Below, piece by piece: positions 1 through 7,909 of a DNA stretch of 50,053 nucleotides. How positions within the stretch are numbered: the first letter of the stretch is position 1; every line of letters starts with the position of its first letter. This DNA is from an uncultured Flavobacteriales bacterium. GTDB taxonomy: Bacteria; Bacteroidota; Bacteroidia; Flavobacteriales_E; Vicingaceae. The stretch covers positions 1 through 50,053 of the forward strand of contig CAJQON010000029.1 of the NCBI GenBank assembly GCA_905479995.1. The letters are read 5' to 3'. The notes beneath the pieces were generated by a model that was given only the letters and a program-made list of their open reading frames with translations, made no database searches and had not been told where the DNA came from. A program made the translations under genes and the position numbers.

Positions 1-22
1 TTAAAAATTACATATCAATCTC

Positions 23-70
23 ACTTCGCCTGAAGGCAATAATGTGAATGATGATGATGTAATTGTATAA
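23..70 (+). other. Possible 3' end of an upstream plus-strand reading frame
   Basis: Bases 23-70 read in one frame as T-S-P-E-G-N-N-V-N-D-D-D-V-I-V followed by TAA, which looks like an acidic protein C-terminus. The same frame has a stop at bases 2-4, so only 21 codons are open here. A plus-oriented terminator follows at 169-201, which would suit a plus-strand gene ending near the left edge. It could equally be a remnant of a broken gene or chance coding-like sequence. No function can be assigned. Confidence 0.2.
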
Positions 71-90
71 TGTTCATTGTTTTTAATATA

Positions 91-105
91 ATGTTTGGCA
101 AACAT
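91..105. repeat. Short perfect dyad
   Basis: ATGTTTG-G-CAAACAT is a perfect 7-base inverted repeat around one central base, in otherwise non-coding AT-rich sequence. It could be an operator or a small hairpin. Nothing nearby identifies a regulator. Confidence 0.35.
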
Positions 106-168
106 AGGAAGAATTTTTAGTTCGGCAAATAAAATTTGGTAAAAATATTTTTATGGAATTAACGTCTG

Positions 169-201
169 AATAAACGCTCGTTTTAATGGCGTTTATTTTT
201 T
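169..201 (+). terminator. Rho-independent terminator, plus direction
   Basis: AATAAACGC (169-177) pairs with GCGTTTATT (189-197) across an 11-base loop and is followed by a T run. The T run lies only on the plus-strand side, so it terminates transcription entering from the left. The right arm overlaps the stop codon of the minus-strand gene at 193-930. Confidence 0.55.
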
Positions 202-930
202 GTTATGTTTCTTTTTCTCTAACTCCATTTCCAAGATTACGTTTTCTATAACTCCACTACTTCCGTAAGGTGATGATACGAATAAGTAATTATAATCATT
301 TCCAAAAAAAATATAGTGATCCAATCTGGTTTTTCCACTTTGAATACGCCATTTAAATACTTTTTTGTCTCTTATTTTTATCTTTTCTATTTTTTCCGAA
401 ATTTGGTAAGGAGAATGTTTTTTTACGTAGTATTCTACCTCCTCTTTTATTTTTCTTCTTGACATTTTCGGCAATATATATAATGAAGAAAGATGAGAGT
501 AGTAAGAAAAGGAGTTAGAGAGAGAGGAATAGTTTTTGTTTTCTTCTTTTGAAATATGATTATAATCAGAAATTAATATAGAATCTTTTTCAACACCTAA
601 AGAATCGCCACTTATTAGATTTGTATCTGTTAGTAATTCTATTAAATGAAGAGTAGGGGGGATTTCTTCTGAAAGTAGATGCTGACTATTAGCATCTATT
701 TTTTTATTATTCTTATTAAAACGTATTATTTCAATTGATTTATAAAAATAGTCCTTGTCTTCTAGATAATCATTCTTAATAATCTCAATCCCGCCCTTAA
801 AAGAAATGCTTATACCATAGTTTCTGTATGTAGTCATTGAAATGGAGTCTTGTTTTATTTCGTTTTCTTGAGAGAATCCATCAAATTGACTTATCATTAA
901 TATTAAAATAATCAATAAAGTACTTTTCAT
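193..930 (-). CDS. Secreted protein of unknown function
   Basis: I do not recognise this 245-residue protein. It begins with a Sec signal peptide (hydrophobic core about residues 4-15, ending near G-F-S-Q, a common Bacteroidota cleavage context). The mature part is rich in Lys, Glu, Ser and Asn, ends in a basic tail (E-K-K-K-H-N-K-K), and has no Cys pair or obvious catalytic motif. It is most likely periplasmic or surface-exposed. The start ATG at 930 lies 14 bases from an imperfect palindrome (945-1024), an arrangement like that of cassette genes. The neighbouring minus-strand gene at 1145-1588 is also unrecognised and palindrome-flanked, so both may be laterally acquired. Confidence 0.65.
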   Translation of the reverse strand: MKSTLLIILILMISQFDGFSQENEIKQDSISMTTYRNYGISISFKGGIEIIKNDYLEDKDYFYKSIEIIRFNKNNKKIDANSQHLLSEEIPPTLHLIELLTDTNLISGDSLGVEKDSILISDYNHISKEENKNYSSLSNSFSYYSHLSSLYILPKMSRRKIKEEVEYYVKKHSPYQISEKIEKIKIRDKKVFKWRIQSGKTRLDHYIFFGNDYNYLFVSSPYGSSGVIENVILEMELEKKKHNKK

Positions 931-944
931 TTAGTATTTAATGC

Positions 945-1024
945 AATATAACGACCTAGCTATACGTAGTACGGAATTTGAAAAGCGGAGTTTTCAAATT
1001 TGCACTTAGCCAAGAGTTTATATT
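945..1024. repeat. 80-base imperfect palindrome, attC-like
   Basis: The outer arms are AATATAA (945-951) and TTATATT (1018-1024). A perfect inner stem is formed by AATTTGAAAA (975-984) and TTTTCAAATT (991-1000) around a 6-base loop. GCTA-containing blocks lie between the arms. Read on the minus strand it ends in CGTTATATT immediately before the start of the 193-930 gene. The overall plan (short conserved outer arms, imperfect middle, terminal hairpin) resembles integron attC sites, but the arms do not match the classical consensus exactly. It may instead belong to a Bacteroidota intergenic palindrome family. Confidence 0.4.
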
Positions 1025-1066
1025 TTGTTTTTAATTTATTCACTTTAAATACCAAATTAAAGTATT

Positions 1067-1113
1067 GGCGGTGTTCGTAAATAGCACTGAAGTTTCTAAA
1101 ACCACCGAACGCC
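1067..1113. repeat. Second imperfect hairpin in the same intergenic region
   Basis: GGCGGTGTTCG (1067-1077) faces CGAACGCC (1106-1113). GTTCG pairs with CGAAC, and the outer GGC pairs with GCC, leaving a 3-base bulge on the left arm. It lies between the 80-base palindrome and the stop of the 1145-1588 gene. The stretch 931-1144 shows no coding frame. Confidence 0.35.
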
Positions 1114-1144
1114 CTATTTGCTATATACAGTTTTGTAGCCAGTT

Positions 1145-1588
1145 TTATTTTTTTAAGGTTGTTATTTCACCTACGTATTTACCTCCCCATTCTTCGGCTA
1201 CTTTATCTATATCCCAATACCAATAATTTAAATCTTCTTCAAATCCATTGCCCATTAGAGAATAATCAAATAGCACGTTGATTGTAGTGATTATGATAAA
1301 AAGAGCAATCACTACTTTGTAAACGACTTTACTTTTTTTTGTCTGACTTATCCGTCTAATTCCTTTATCAATAAAGAATAGAAAAACACTCCATAATGTC
1401 ACGTTTAAAACTAATCCAGAAATACTATAGTAACGTTCAAGTGAACTAACTAGAGATTCTTGTTTGTAAACAAATGGACTACCCCAATATGTAGGCATCA
1501 TTTCTTCACCTATAAAACTGTATTCAATTCCAAGTACTACTGACAATACAAGTCCTAATGCTATATATGGAATAATTACGAATCTCAT
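1145..1588 (-). CDS. Small membrane protein of unknown function
   Basis: I do not recognise this 147-residue protein. Hydrophobic segments at about residues 4-20, 54-73 and 88-110 predict three membrane spans with a short polar C-terminus carrying a W-Y-W-D motif. It probably sits in the inner membrane. It is flanked by inverted GGCTACAA motifs (TTGTAGCC at 1133-1140, GGCTACAA at 1599-1606) and by palindromes on both sides. That makes it look like a discrete cassette rather than part of an operon. Confidence 0.55.
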   Translation of the reverse strand: MRFVIIPYIALGLVLSVVLGIEYSFIGEEMMPTYWGSPFVYKQESLVSSLERYYSISGLVLNVTLWSVFLFFIDKGIRRISQTKKSKVVYKVVIALFIIITTINVLFDYSLMGNGFEEDLNYWYWDIDKVAEEWGGKYVGEITTLKK

Positions 1589-1601
1589 TTTTCTAATTGG
1601 C

Positions 1602-1653
1602 TACAACAATTGGATATGTGTCACTAGTGACACATATTTAACATATGGTTGTA
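1602..1653. repeat. Nested palindrome with a perfect 24-base core
   Basis: Bases 1614-1637 are a perfect 24-base palindrome centred on CTAG (half-site ATATGTGTCACT). It is nested inside wider arms TACAAC (1602-1607) and GTTGTA (1648-1653). It lies just upstream of the minus-strand gene at 1145-1588. It may be an attC-like recombination site, a cruciform, or an operator. Confidence 0.5.
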
Positions 1654-1729
1654 CACAATATTCATTCAAAAAAAGCTTTTAACCAAATAAATTGATTGAA
1701 CAAATAGTGCACAGAAATAGATTGAGAGG

Positions 1730-1764
1730 CCTTGATAAGTTTAGAAAGTAACGGTTAATCAAGG
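1730..1764. repeat. Inverted repeat in the leader of the 1858 gene
   Basis: CCTTGAT (1730-1736) and ATCAAGG (1758-1764) form a 7-base stem around 21 bases, about 95 bases upstream of the start codon at 1858. It could be a leader hairpin or an operator. The rest of 1654-1857 holds nothing else I can identify. Confidence 0.25.
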
Positions 1765-1857
1765 TTGGTAGAGGTTTTTTATCTAATGGTTGAAAAAAAA
1801 TGGTGAAATATTTATGGAATCCATAAAGTATTGCATCTAACCAACAAACAATATACT

Positions 1858-2691
1858 ATGGCAATACAATTGGGTTTTAACTGCAGCGAGTCTTGGAACA
1901 AAATGAAAACTACCGATACCGGTAAGTTTTGTAGTAGTTGCGCAAAAAATGTTTACGATTTAACCAATAAGACAGAAAAAGAGATACATGAGCTTTACAA
2001 AGAGAATAATGGAAAGCTCTGTGGTAAAATTAGAAGCAATCAATTGGCAATACCGTTTAAACGAAAACAACATTATGGTTTGGCGCAGTTTTGTGTGGCT
2101 GTATTTTTTGTTTTTGGTAGCTTGTTGTTTAATTATGAGTTGCAAGCGCAAAACATACAGAGCAGTTTTAGAAACTATTCGGGGCATATTGCACCAGATT
2201 CTTTGGTGTCTCCCCAAACAGTAGCACCCAAACATAAGGTGGGTAAGGTTGAAGTGGTAGAAAAGTTAGGAGAGATAGCCATAGTTGACACAAAAGTTGT
2301 TAAAGAGGCGATGTATACCATTAAAGGTGTTGTTACAGATGAGGAAACAGGGGAGCCACTTGCATTTGCCAATGTATATTTTAAACACGATACGATAACT
2401 TATGGAGCTGTTACCGATTTTGATGGGAAGTATAGCATTGAAGTAGCTGCTAAAAACTTGGTGGTAGATTCAATTTCTTTAACGGTACAGTATATTGGTT
2501 ATGATAAAATGATTGTAGAAGGAATTGAGTTAGTAAAAAATGAAGTTGTTGAGGTAAACGCTCAATTAAATTCGGGGGCGGTATTAATGGGTGTTATTAT
2601 ACATGAGTATCATCCTATTATTGATAAAGATCCAGAAAACCATGGTGAAACAATCTTTGATGCTGAAGACATTAAGCGGTCACCTTATTGA
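1858..2691 (+). CDS. Membrane protein with Cys-rich N-terminus and carboxypeptidase-regulatory-like domain
   Basis: About 277 residues. I chose the ATG at 1858 (M-A-I-Q-L-G-F-N-C) over an upstream TTG at 1831 because conserved-looking sequence begins there. The N-terminal 60 residues carry spaced cysteines, including C-S-S-C-A-K-N-V-Y-D, a motif seen in a Bacteroidota family of small cytoplasmic Cys-rich domains. One membrane span follows at about residues 82-98. The periplasmic part has a CarboxypepD_reg-like beta-sandwich (about 155-240), recognisable by G-x-V-x-D-x-x-T-G-x-P-L-A-F-A-N-V and the later D-F-D-G-K-Y. Such domains occur at the N-termini of TonB-dependent receptors and in stand-alone envelope proteins. 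The role is unknown. It stands alone and ends at a terminator. Confidence 0.75.
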   Translation: MAIQLGFNCSESWNKMKTTDTGKFCSSCAKNVYDLTNKTEKEIHELYKENNGKLCGKIRSNQLAIPFKRKQHYGLAQFCVAVFFVFGSLLFNYELQAQNIQSSFRNYSGHIAPDSLVSPQTVAPKHKVGKVEVVEKLGEIAIVDTKVVKEAMYTIKGVVTDEETGEPLAFANVYFKHDTITYGAVTDFDGKYSIEVAAKNLVVDSISLTVQYIGYDKMIVEGIELVKNEVVEVNAQLNSGAVLMGVIIHEYHPIIDKDPENHGETIFDAEDIKRSPY

Positions 2692-2697
2692 TCGTAT

Positions 2698-2734
2698 AAA
2701 AAAAATCCCTTTGGAACTTCCTAAGGGATTTTTT
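2698..2734. terminator. Bidirectional intrinsic terminator
   Basis: AAAAATCCCTT (2701-2711) pairs with AAGGGATTTTT (2723-2733) across an 11-base loop, with A and T tracts outside the stem. It separates the convergent genes at 1858-2691 and 2754-3257 and can serve both. Confidence 0.85.
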
Positions 2735-2753
2735 ATAAATGTATTATGTGTTT

Positions 2754-3257
2754 CTAGTGTTCGTGACCACCTGGTCCGTGAACGTGTCCATGATCTAATT
2801 CTTCTTTGGTAGCATCTCTAATTTCAACTACGTTACCTGTAAAGTGTAAGTCTTGATCAGCCAATGGGTGGTTTACATCCATTTTTAATTTTTCTTCACC
2901 AATTTCTAAAACTTTAGCAGGAACAACTCTACCATCTTGATCTTGTAAGGGAACAATTTTTCCTTCTTCAATACCTTCAGCTAGTTTTCCTTCGTCTAAG
3001 AACATAGCTTTATCTAATTCAATAATAGCATCTTCACTTCTTTTTCCATAAGCGTTTTCAGATTTAATTCCGAAAGAAAAAGTGTCACCAACATTAAGGT
3101 TGACAACGTTTGCTTCAAAATCAGGAATCATTTGACCTACACCCGATAAGAATGCTAATGGTTCTTTTCCTTCTGTGCTCTCTATCATCTCACCTTCAGC
3201 TGTGTCTTTATGTAAGTTGTAGCTTACTGAGATTACTTTGTTTGTTACTTCACTCAT
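2754..3257 (-). CDS. slyD: FKBP-type peptidyl-prolyl cis-trans isomerase, SlyD-like
   Basis: A 167-residue cytoplasmic folding helper that interconverts cis and trans Xaa-Pro bonds. The FKBP core is interrupted by an insert-in-flap chaperone domain, as in SlyD. Visible signatures are the early Y-x-L-H-K-D, the P-L-A-F-L-S-G-V-G-Q-M-I-P-D-F-E block, G-D-x-F-S-F-G-I-K-S-E-x-A-Y-G and D-V-N-H-P-L-A-D-Q-D-L-H-F. The C-terminal tail H-G-H-V-H-G-P-G-G-H-E-H is His-rich and could bind nickel or zinc. I take the ATG at 3257, since the upstream TTG at 3281 only adds a low-complexity lead. It is convergent with the preceding gene. Confidence 0.9.
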   Translation of the reverse strand: MSEVTNKVISVSYNLHKDTAEGEMIESTEGKEPLAFLSGVGQMIPDFEANVVNLNVGDTFSFGIKSENAYGKRSEDAIIELDKAMFLDEGKLAEGIEEGKIVPLQDQDGRVVPAKVLEIGEEKLKMDVNHPLADQDLHFTGNVVEIRDATKEELDHGHVHGPGGHEH

Positions 3258-3321
3258 AATTGTGTTTGGTTTTTTTTGCAAACTTAGGATTAAATAGAAT
3301 ATCTTGAAAGTATTGGTAGTT

Positions 3322-4551
3322 TTAGTTGGCTAATTTACCTAGAATAGCATCTGTGGCTCCAACACCTGTGCTAATGTAGTTTTTAGCAGCTTTTTGTTTT
3401 TCGGCTAAATTGTCTTCTGCTAGTAGGTGGTTTACCGCAGCAATTAAATCATCGGTATAACTAATTTCGTAAGCGGCATTGTTGCTCAATAGTTCTTCTG
3501 CTTCATGAAATTTGCTGTGCTTTTTACCAAATAATAAAACATTACCAAAGCTGGCAGGTTCTAATACGTTGTGCAAGGCTCCCTTAAATCCTCCGCCAAT
3601 AAAAGCAATATCAGTATATTGGTAAGTGTTAGCCAAAATGCCAATATTGTCTATAATTAAAATGGTGTGTTTGGTAATGTTTTCTTCATTTGCTTCAGAG
3701 TATTTTAAGAAGCTAGTTTCTCCCAATAATTTTTCAATTTCAGCAATTCTTGTGTTGCTTACATCGTGTGGTGCAATAATGTATTTAAACTCTTTATCTG
3801 ATGAAGAAATGTAGTCGCAAAGTATTTTCTCTTCATTTGGCCAAGAACTTCCTGCAATGATAATGCGTTTATCGGCCTTAAACTTGGTAATAAGTGGGAG
3901 TTTGTCAGGTTTTAAAGAGTTTTTGTAAACACGGTCTATTCTTGTGTCGCCAGTAACACTAATGTTAGTTATGTTTAAGTTGTTTAGTAGGTCTTTAGAT
4001 TTTATGTTCTGTACAAAAAAGTGTGTAAAAAACGAAAGCATCAGTTTGTGTGTGGTTCCGTAGGATTTAAAAAACAATTGGGTTTCCCTAAAAACTCCCG
4101 AAACCAAATAAGTTGGAATATTGTTATTATTTAACTCTTTTAAGTAGAAAAACCAGAATTCATATTTAATAAAAAAAGCTTTTTTTGGTTGGATTAAATC
4201 AATAAACTGTTTTGCGTTAGAGGCAGAATCAATTGGTAAGTAAAAGCAATAATCTATTAATGCTTCATTTTTACGGTTTTCGTAACCTGAAGGAGAAAAA
4301 AAAGTGACGAGAACTTTTAAGGATTTGTTGTTAACTTTTAGTTTTTCTATTAAGGGTTTACCTTGTTCGTACTCGCCTAAACTGGCACAATGAAACCAAT
4401 AGATTTCATCGGATACATTTATTTGTGATTTAATATTCTTAAAAATGTTCTTTCTTCCGTTAACCCATAGTTTTGCCTTCGCATTAAATAGTGCTGCTAT
4501 TTTAACTGCTAATAAATAGGATAAAACGGATATTTTATAAAAGAGAATCAT
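3322..4551 (-). CDS. waaA: 3-deoxy-D-manno-octulosonic acid (Kdo) transferase
   Basis: 409 residues, normal length for the WaaA/KdtA family, a GT-B glycosyltransferase at the inner face of the inner membrane. It transfers Kdo from CMP-Kdo to lipid IVA in lipopolysaccharide synthesis. It has an N-terminal hydrophobic anchor (about 1-22) and the S-L-G-E-Y-E-Q-G block with the expected catalytic Glu at residue 60. Further matches are I-K-Y-E-F-W, V-T-G-D-T-R-I-D-R and, in the C-terminal domain, G-G-G-F-x-G-x-L-H-N-V-L-E-P-A. It lies 17 bases after the barrel-protein gene at 4569-5336 on the same strand, so the two may be cotranscribed. Confidence 0.93.
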   Translation of the reverse strand: MILFYKISVLSYLLAVKIAALFNAKAKLWVNGRKNIFKNIKSQINVSDEIYWFHCASLGEYEQGKPLIEKLKVNNKSLKVLVTFFSPSGYENRKNEALIDYCFYLPIDSASNAKQFIDLIQPKKAFFIKYEFWFFYLKELNNNNIPTYLVSGVFRETQLFFKSYGTTHKLMLSFFTHFFVQNIKSKDLLNNLNITNISVTGDTRIDRVYKNSLKPDKLPLITKFKADKRIIIAGSSWPNEEKILCDYISSSDKEFKYIIAPHDVSNTRIAEIEKLLGETSFLKYSEANEENITKHTILIIDNIGILANTYQYTDIAFIGGGFKGALHNVLEPASFGNVLLFGKKHSKFHEAEELLSNNAAYEISYTDDLIAAVNHLLAEDNLAEKQKAAKNYISTGVGATDAILGKLAN

Positions 4552-4568
4552 TGATGCGTTGGAGAGAA

Positions 4569-5336
4569 TTATTGGTAATAGAACTCATCTGTTTGTCGTT
4601 TGTTCATTCTGATAATCCAACCAAATCTAATTCCAGAAAGTGTATTGGTGTGTCTTTCGGTGTCAATTTCTTGAGTGTCGTAATTGTATTTTCGTAAACT
4701 CTTGGTCCAGCCAATTGTGTAGTCAAATCCAGCAAAGAAGTTAATTAGTCTGTTTTTACTTAAAAATAAGTAACCTATAAATCCATTGGCTGCATAGCCT
4801 AAAGAAAAACGATCATATCCTTTTTTATGTTCATCAGTAAGTGATGCTATATTGTCTTGAAACTTAATACTTATTTTGTGTTGTAGTATACCAAATCCAC
4901 CATATACAAGTATTCCAGAATTTCGATTTGGAGCTAATTTGTTGATTAATCTTCCCCCAATAGCAAAAAACGAAGAGCCTCTTTGTCCGAAGGTAATGTC
5001 AGTTAGTTGACCATTGTCGTCAATTACATTAGGAATTAATTCGCTCGTTAAAATTCCATTTAAAAGGTTGGGTTCATTTACTTTTCCTCCAAAAAGTAAA
5101 TTTCCTTTTATTCCGTAATACCAATTTGTTTTAGTTTTAAAAGTAAAACTACCTCCTACATTACTATTTGATCCGAACCGGGTTGCCATGTCAGCACCTG
5201 ACCATTGATAGGCGTATGAGGCTGCAAACATGGGAATGGTATACGAAGAATCAGGCACAGCCTTTTTGTCTCTAACAAACTGAGATTTAGCGACTAAACC
5301 GCTTAATAAAATTGATATTAAAAAAAGTTGTTTCAT
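4569..5336 (-). CDS. Outer-membrane beta-barrel protein of unknown function
   Basis: 255 residues with a signal peptide (about 1-18, ending A-K-S-Q). Alternating hydrophobic and aromatic strands and a terminal aromatic-rich stretch (D-E-F-Y-Y) fit a small outer-membrane barrel of about 8-10 strands. I recognise no named family with certainty. Its position directly upstream of waaA suggests an outer-membrane role, but that is inference from context. Confidence 0.7.
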   Translation of the reverse strand: MKQLFLISILLSGLVAKSQFVRDKKAVPDSSYTIPMFAASYAYQWSGADMATRFGSNSNVGGSFTFKTKTNWYYGIKGNLLFGGKVNEPNLLNGILTSELIPNVIDDNGQLTDITFGQRGSSFFAIGGRLINKLAPNRNSGILVYGGFGILQHKISIKFQDNIASLTDEHKKGYDRFSLGYAANGFIGYLFLSKNRLINFFAGFDYTIGWTKSLRKYNYDTQEIDTERHTNTLSGIRFGWIIRMNKRQTDEFYYQ

Positions 5337-5396
5337 ATAGGATGATAATGCACAAAGTAACGAATAATATCAACTAATATTATAACTTAATCGTTA

Positions 5397-5428
5397 TTGA
5401 AATAATCAGCTACTTTTTTTTAATTTAG
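5397..5428 (+). promoter_or_regulatory. Candidate promoter of the nucleotide-sugar operon
   Basis: TTG at 5397-5399 and TAATTTAG at 5421-5428 are spaced by 21 bases. This is close to the Bacteroidota TTG / TAnnTTTG pattern, with one mismatch in the downstream box. The first start codon of the operon is 17 bases further on. Confidence 0.4.
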
Positions 5429-5444
5429 CAGAATAGATTAATAA

Positions 5445-6587
5445 ATGATAAAGACAGATTTTAATATTCAAATGGTTGATCTGAAAGGTCAATACAACAA
5501 GATAAAAGAAGAAGTAGATCGAGCAATTTTAAATGTTATTGAATCAGCATCTTTTATTAGAGGACCTGAAGTAAAATCATTTCAACAAGAGTTGGAAGAT
5601 TATTTAGAAGTGAAACATGTAATACCATGCGCTAATGGTACAGATGCATTACAAATTGCTTTAATGGCTTTGGGATTAAAACCCGGTGATGAAGTAATAA
5701 CTTCTGATTTTACATTTGCTGCTACGGTAGAAGTGATTGGCTTATTACAATTAAAACCTATTTTGGTTGATGTCGATCCAGATACTTTTTGTATTGATGT
5801 TAAAAAAATGGAGGCTGCAATAACACCAAATACCAAGGCTGTTGTGCCTGTACATTTATTTGGACAGTGTGCCAATATGGAAGCTATAATGGAAGTTGCT
5901 AAAAAACATAATTTGTTTGTAATAGAAGACAATGCTCAAGCAATAGGGTCTGATTATACTTTTAGTTCAGGAGAAACACAAAAGGCAGGTACTATTGGAA
6001 ACATTGGAACTACCTCATTTTTTCCATCTAAAAATTTAGGTTGTTACGGTGATGGTGGAGCTTTGTATACCAATGATGATGAGTTGGCTAAGATTTGTAA
6101 TTCTATTGTAAATCATGGGATGGGAGAACGTTATCATTATGAGCGTTTAGGGGTTAATTCTAGATTAGATACTGTGCAAGCAGCCGTTCTTAGAATTAAA
6201 TTAAGAGAATTGGATAATTATTCTGCAGCACGAAATAGGGCCGCAGCTTATTATGACAATGCTTTTGCAACAGTCGATCAAATACAGACTCCAGTAAGAA
6301 ATGAAAAATCAACACATGTTTTTCATCAATATACCTTGGTTTCAAAAGGTATTAATCAATTTGAATTACAACAATTTTTAAAGGAGCGTGGTATTCCATG
6401 TATGATATATTACCCTAAACCACTTCATACTCAAAATGCTTATAAAACAAGCGAAATGAAAGATGAAGATTTTGAGGTAACAAATGCATTGTGCAATTCA
6501 GTATTTTCATTGCCAATGCATACCGAATTAACAAATGATGAGCTAGCGTTTATTACTAGTTCTGTTAATGAATTTATAAATAAATAA
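5445..6587 (+). CDS. wbpE: WbpE-like UDP-sugar 3-aminotransferase (DegT/DnrJ/EryC1/StrS family)
   Basis: A 380-residue PLP-dependent sugar aminotransferase. By similarity to Pseudomonas WbpE it should aminate C3 of the 3-keto form of UDP-GlcNAcA, using glutamate. Recognisable blocks are C-A-N-G-T-D-A-L-Q-I-A (about 62-72), G-D-E-V-I-T-S-D-F-T-F-x-A-T, E-D-N-A-Q-A and S-F-F-P-S-K-N-L-G-C-Y-G-D-G-G-A, where Lys196 is the expected PLP-binding residue. It is the first gene of a nine-gene plus-strand operon, with Ugd starting 3 bases after its stop. Partners WbpB, WbpD and a WbpA-type enzyme in the same operon support the specificity, which is otherwise inferred. Confidence 0.88.
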   Translation: MIKTDFNIQMVDLKGQYNKIKEEVDRAILNVIESASFIRGPEVKSFQQELEDYLEVKHVIPCANGTDALQIALMALGLKPGDEVITSDFTFAATVEVIGLLQLKPILVDVDPDTFCIDVKKMEAAITPNTKAVVPVHLFGQCANMEAIMEVAKKHNLFVIEDNAQAIGSDYTFSSGETQKAGTIGNIGTTSFFPSKNLGCYGDGGALYTNDDELAKICNSIVNHGMGERYHYERLGVNSRLDTVQAAVLRIKLRELDNYSAARNRAAAYYDNAFATVDQIQTPVRNEKSTHVFHQYTLVSKGINQFELQQFLKERGIPCMIYYPKPLHTQNAYKTSEMKDEDFEVTNALCNSVFSLPMHTELTNDELAFITSSVNEFINK

Positions 6588-6590
6588 GAT

Positions 6591-7907
6591 ATGAAGATTG
6601 CAGTTGTTGGAACAGGATATGTTGGATTAGTAACAGGTACCTGTTTTGCAGAAACAGGAAATAATGTTATCTGTGTTGATATTGATGCTGATAAAGTTGA
6701 AAAAATGAGAAGTGGTGTGGTACCAATTTACGAACCGCATTTAGATGTTCTTTTTGAAAGAAATATTAAGCAAGGTAGATTAGCATTTACAACAGATTTA
6801 GCCGGAGCGATTAGAGGTGCTAAAATAATTTTCTTGGCTTTACCAACTCCTCCAGGAGAAGATGGTTCTGCTGATCTGTCTTATATTTTGGGAGTAGCCA
6901 AGCAATTGGGAAGCATGATTACTGAATATACAGTAATAGTTGATAAAAGTACTGTTCCAGTTGGTACAGCAGACAAAGTTACTGCTGCATTAGCTGAGAA
7001 TTTATCACCTGAATTATTTGATGTAGTCTCTAATCCAGAGTTTTTGAGAGAGGGATATGCGGTAGATGATTTCTTAAAACCAGATAGAGTTGTAATTGGT
7101 ACAAGTTCAGACAAAGCAAGAGAGGTAATGGGGAACCTTTACAAGCCTTATGTTCGTCAGGGAAACCCAATTATTTTTATGGATGAAAAATCGGCAGAAT
7201 TGACAAAATATGCTGCCAATTCATTTTTGGCTACCAAAATTACCTTTATGAACGAAATTGCTAACTTTTGTGAGAAGGTTGGTGCTGATGTTGATATGGT
7301 TAGAATTGGAATTGGTTCAGATACTAGAATAGGGAAACGTTTTCTTTTTCCAGGGATAGGTTATGGCGGAAGTTGTTTTCCGAAAGATGTGCAAGCATTA
7401 TCTAAATCAGGAAAAGAATTTGGCTATAATTTTGAGATTTTAGACTCAGTGATGGAAGTAAATGAAAAGCAAAAGACCATTATTGTTCCAAAAATAAATG
7501 AATACTTTAAAGGAGATTTAAAAGGTAAAAAAATTGCTCTTTGGGGATTGGCTTTTAAACCAGATACCGATGACATTAGAGAGGCACCAGCATTATATAT
7601 TATAAACGAATTACTAGAAGCAGGAGCAAACATTGTAGCCTTTGACCCTGAAGCAATGAATAACGTAAAAGCCATTTATGGCGATAAAATTACATTTGCT
7701 AGTAATTGTGATGAAACTATTGTTGACGCAGATGCTTTGGTAATTGCTACCGAATGGCAGGTGTTTAGAAACCCTAACTTTGACCTGTTGGCAGAAAAAA
7801 TGAATAATAAAGTAATATTTGATGGCCGTAACTTGTACGATACAGAAGATATGAAAAGCAAAGGATTTTATTATAGTAGTATTGGACGAATTTTAGTTGG
7901 AGGTTAA
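6591..7907 (+). CDS. ugd: UDP-glucose 6-dehydrogenase
   Basis: A 438-residue NAD-dependent enzyme that oxidises UDP-glucose twice to UDP-glucuronate. It has the Rossmann motif G-T-G-Y-V-G (7-12), the T-V-P-V-G-T loop, the F-L-R-E-G-x-A-V-x-D-F block and the catalytic Cys262 in [10 protein letters not shown]. The substrate motifs match UDP-glucose enzymes and differ from the second dehydrogenase in the operon (10510-11805). Its product is the substrate for the decarboxylase encoded 3 bases downstream. Spacing of 2-3 bases on each side indicates one transcript. Confidence 0.95.
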   Translation: MKIAVVGTGYVGLVTGTCFAETGNNVICVDIDADKVEKMRSGVVPIYEPHLDVLFERNIKQGRLAFTTDLAGAIRGAKIIFLALPTPPGEDGSADLSYILGVAKQLGSMITEYTVIVDKSTVPVGTADKVTAALAENLSPELFDVVSNPEFLREGYAVDDFLKPDRVVIGTSSDKAREVMGNLYKPYVRQGNPIIFMDEKSAELTKYAANSFLATKITFMNEIANFCEKVGADVDMVRIGIGSDTRIGKRFLFPGIGYGGSCFPKDVQALSKSGKEFGYNFEILDSVMEVNEKQKTIIVPKINEYFKGDLKGKKIALWGLAFKPDTDDIREAPALYIINELLEAGANIVAFDPEAMNNVKAIYGDKITFASNCDETIVDADALVIATEWQVFRNPNFDLLAEKMNNKVIFDGRNLYDTEDMKSKGFYYSSIGRILVGG

Positions 7908-7909
7908 AA

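Noticed and set aside
1960-2372. Several short frames on both strands inside the 1858-2691 gene
   Set aside because: They are shadows of the recognisable Cys-rich and carboxypeptidase-regulatory-like coding sequence.
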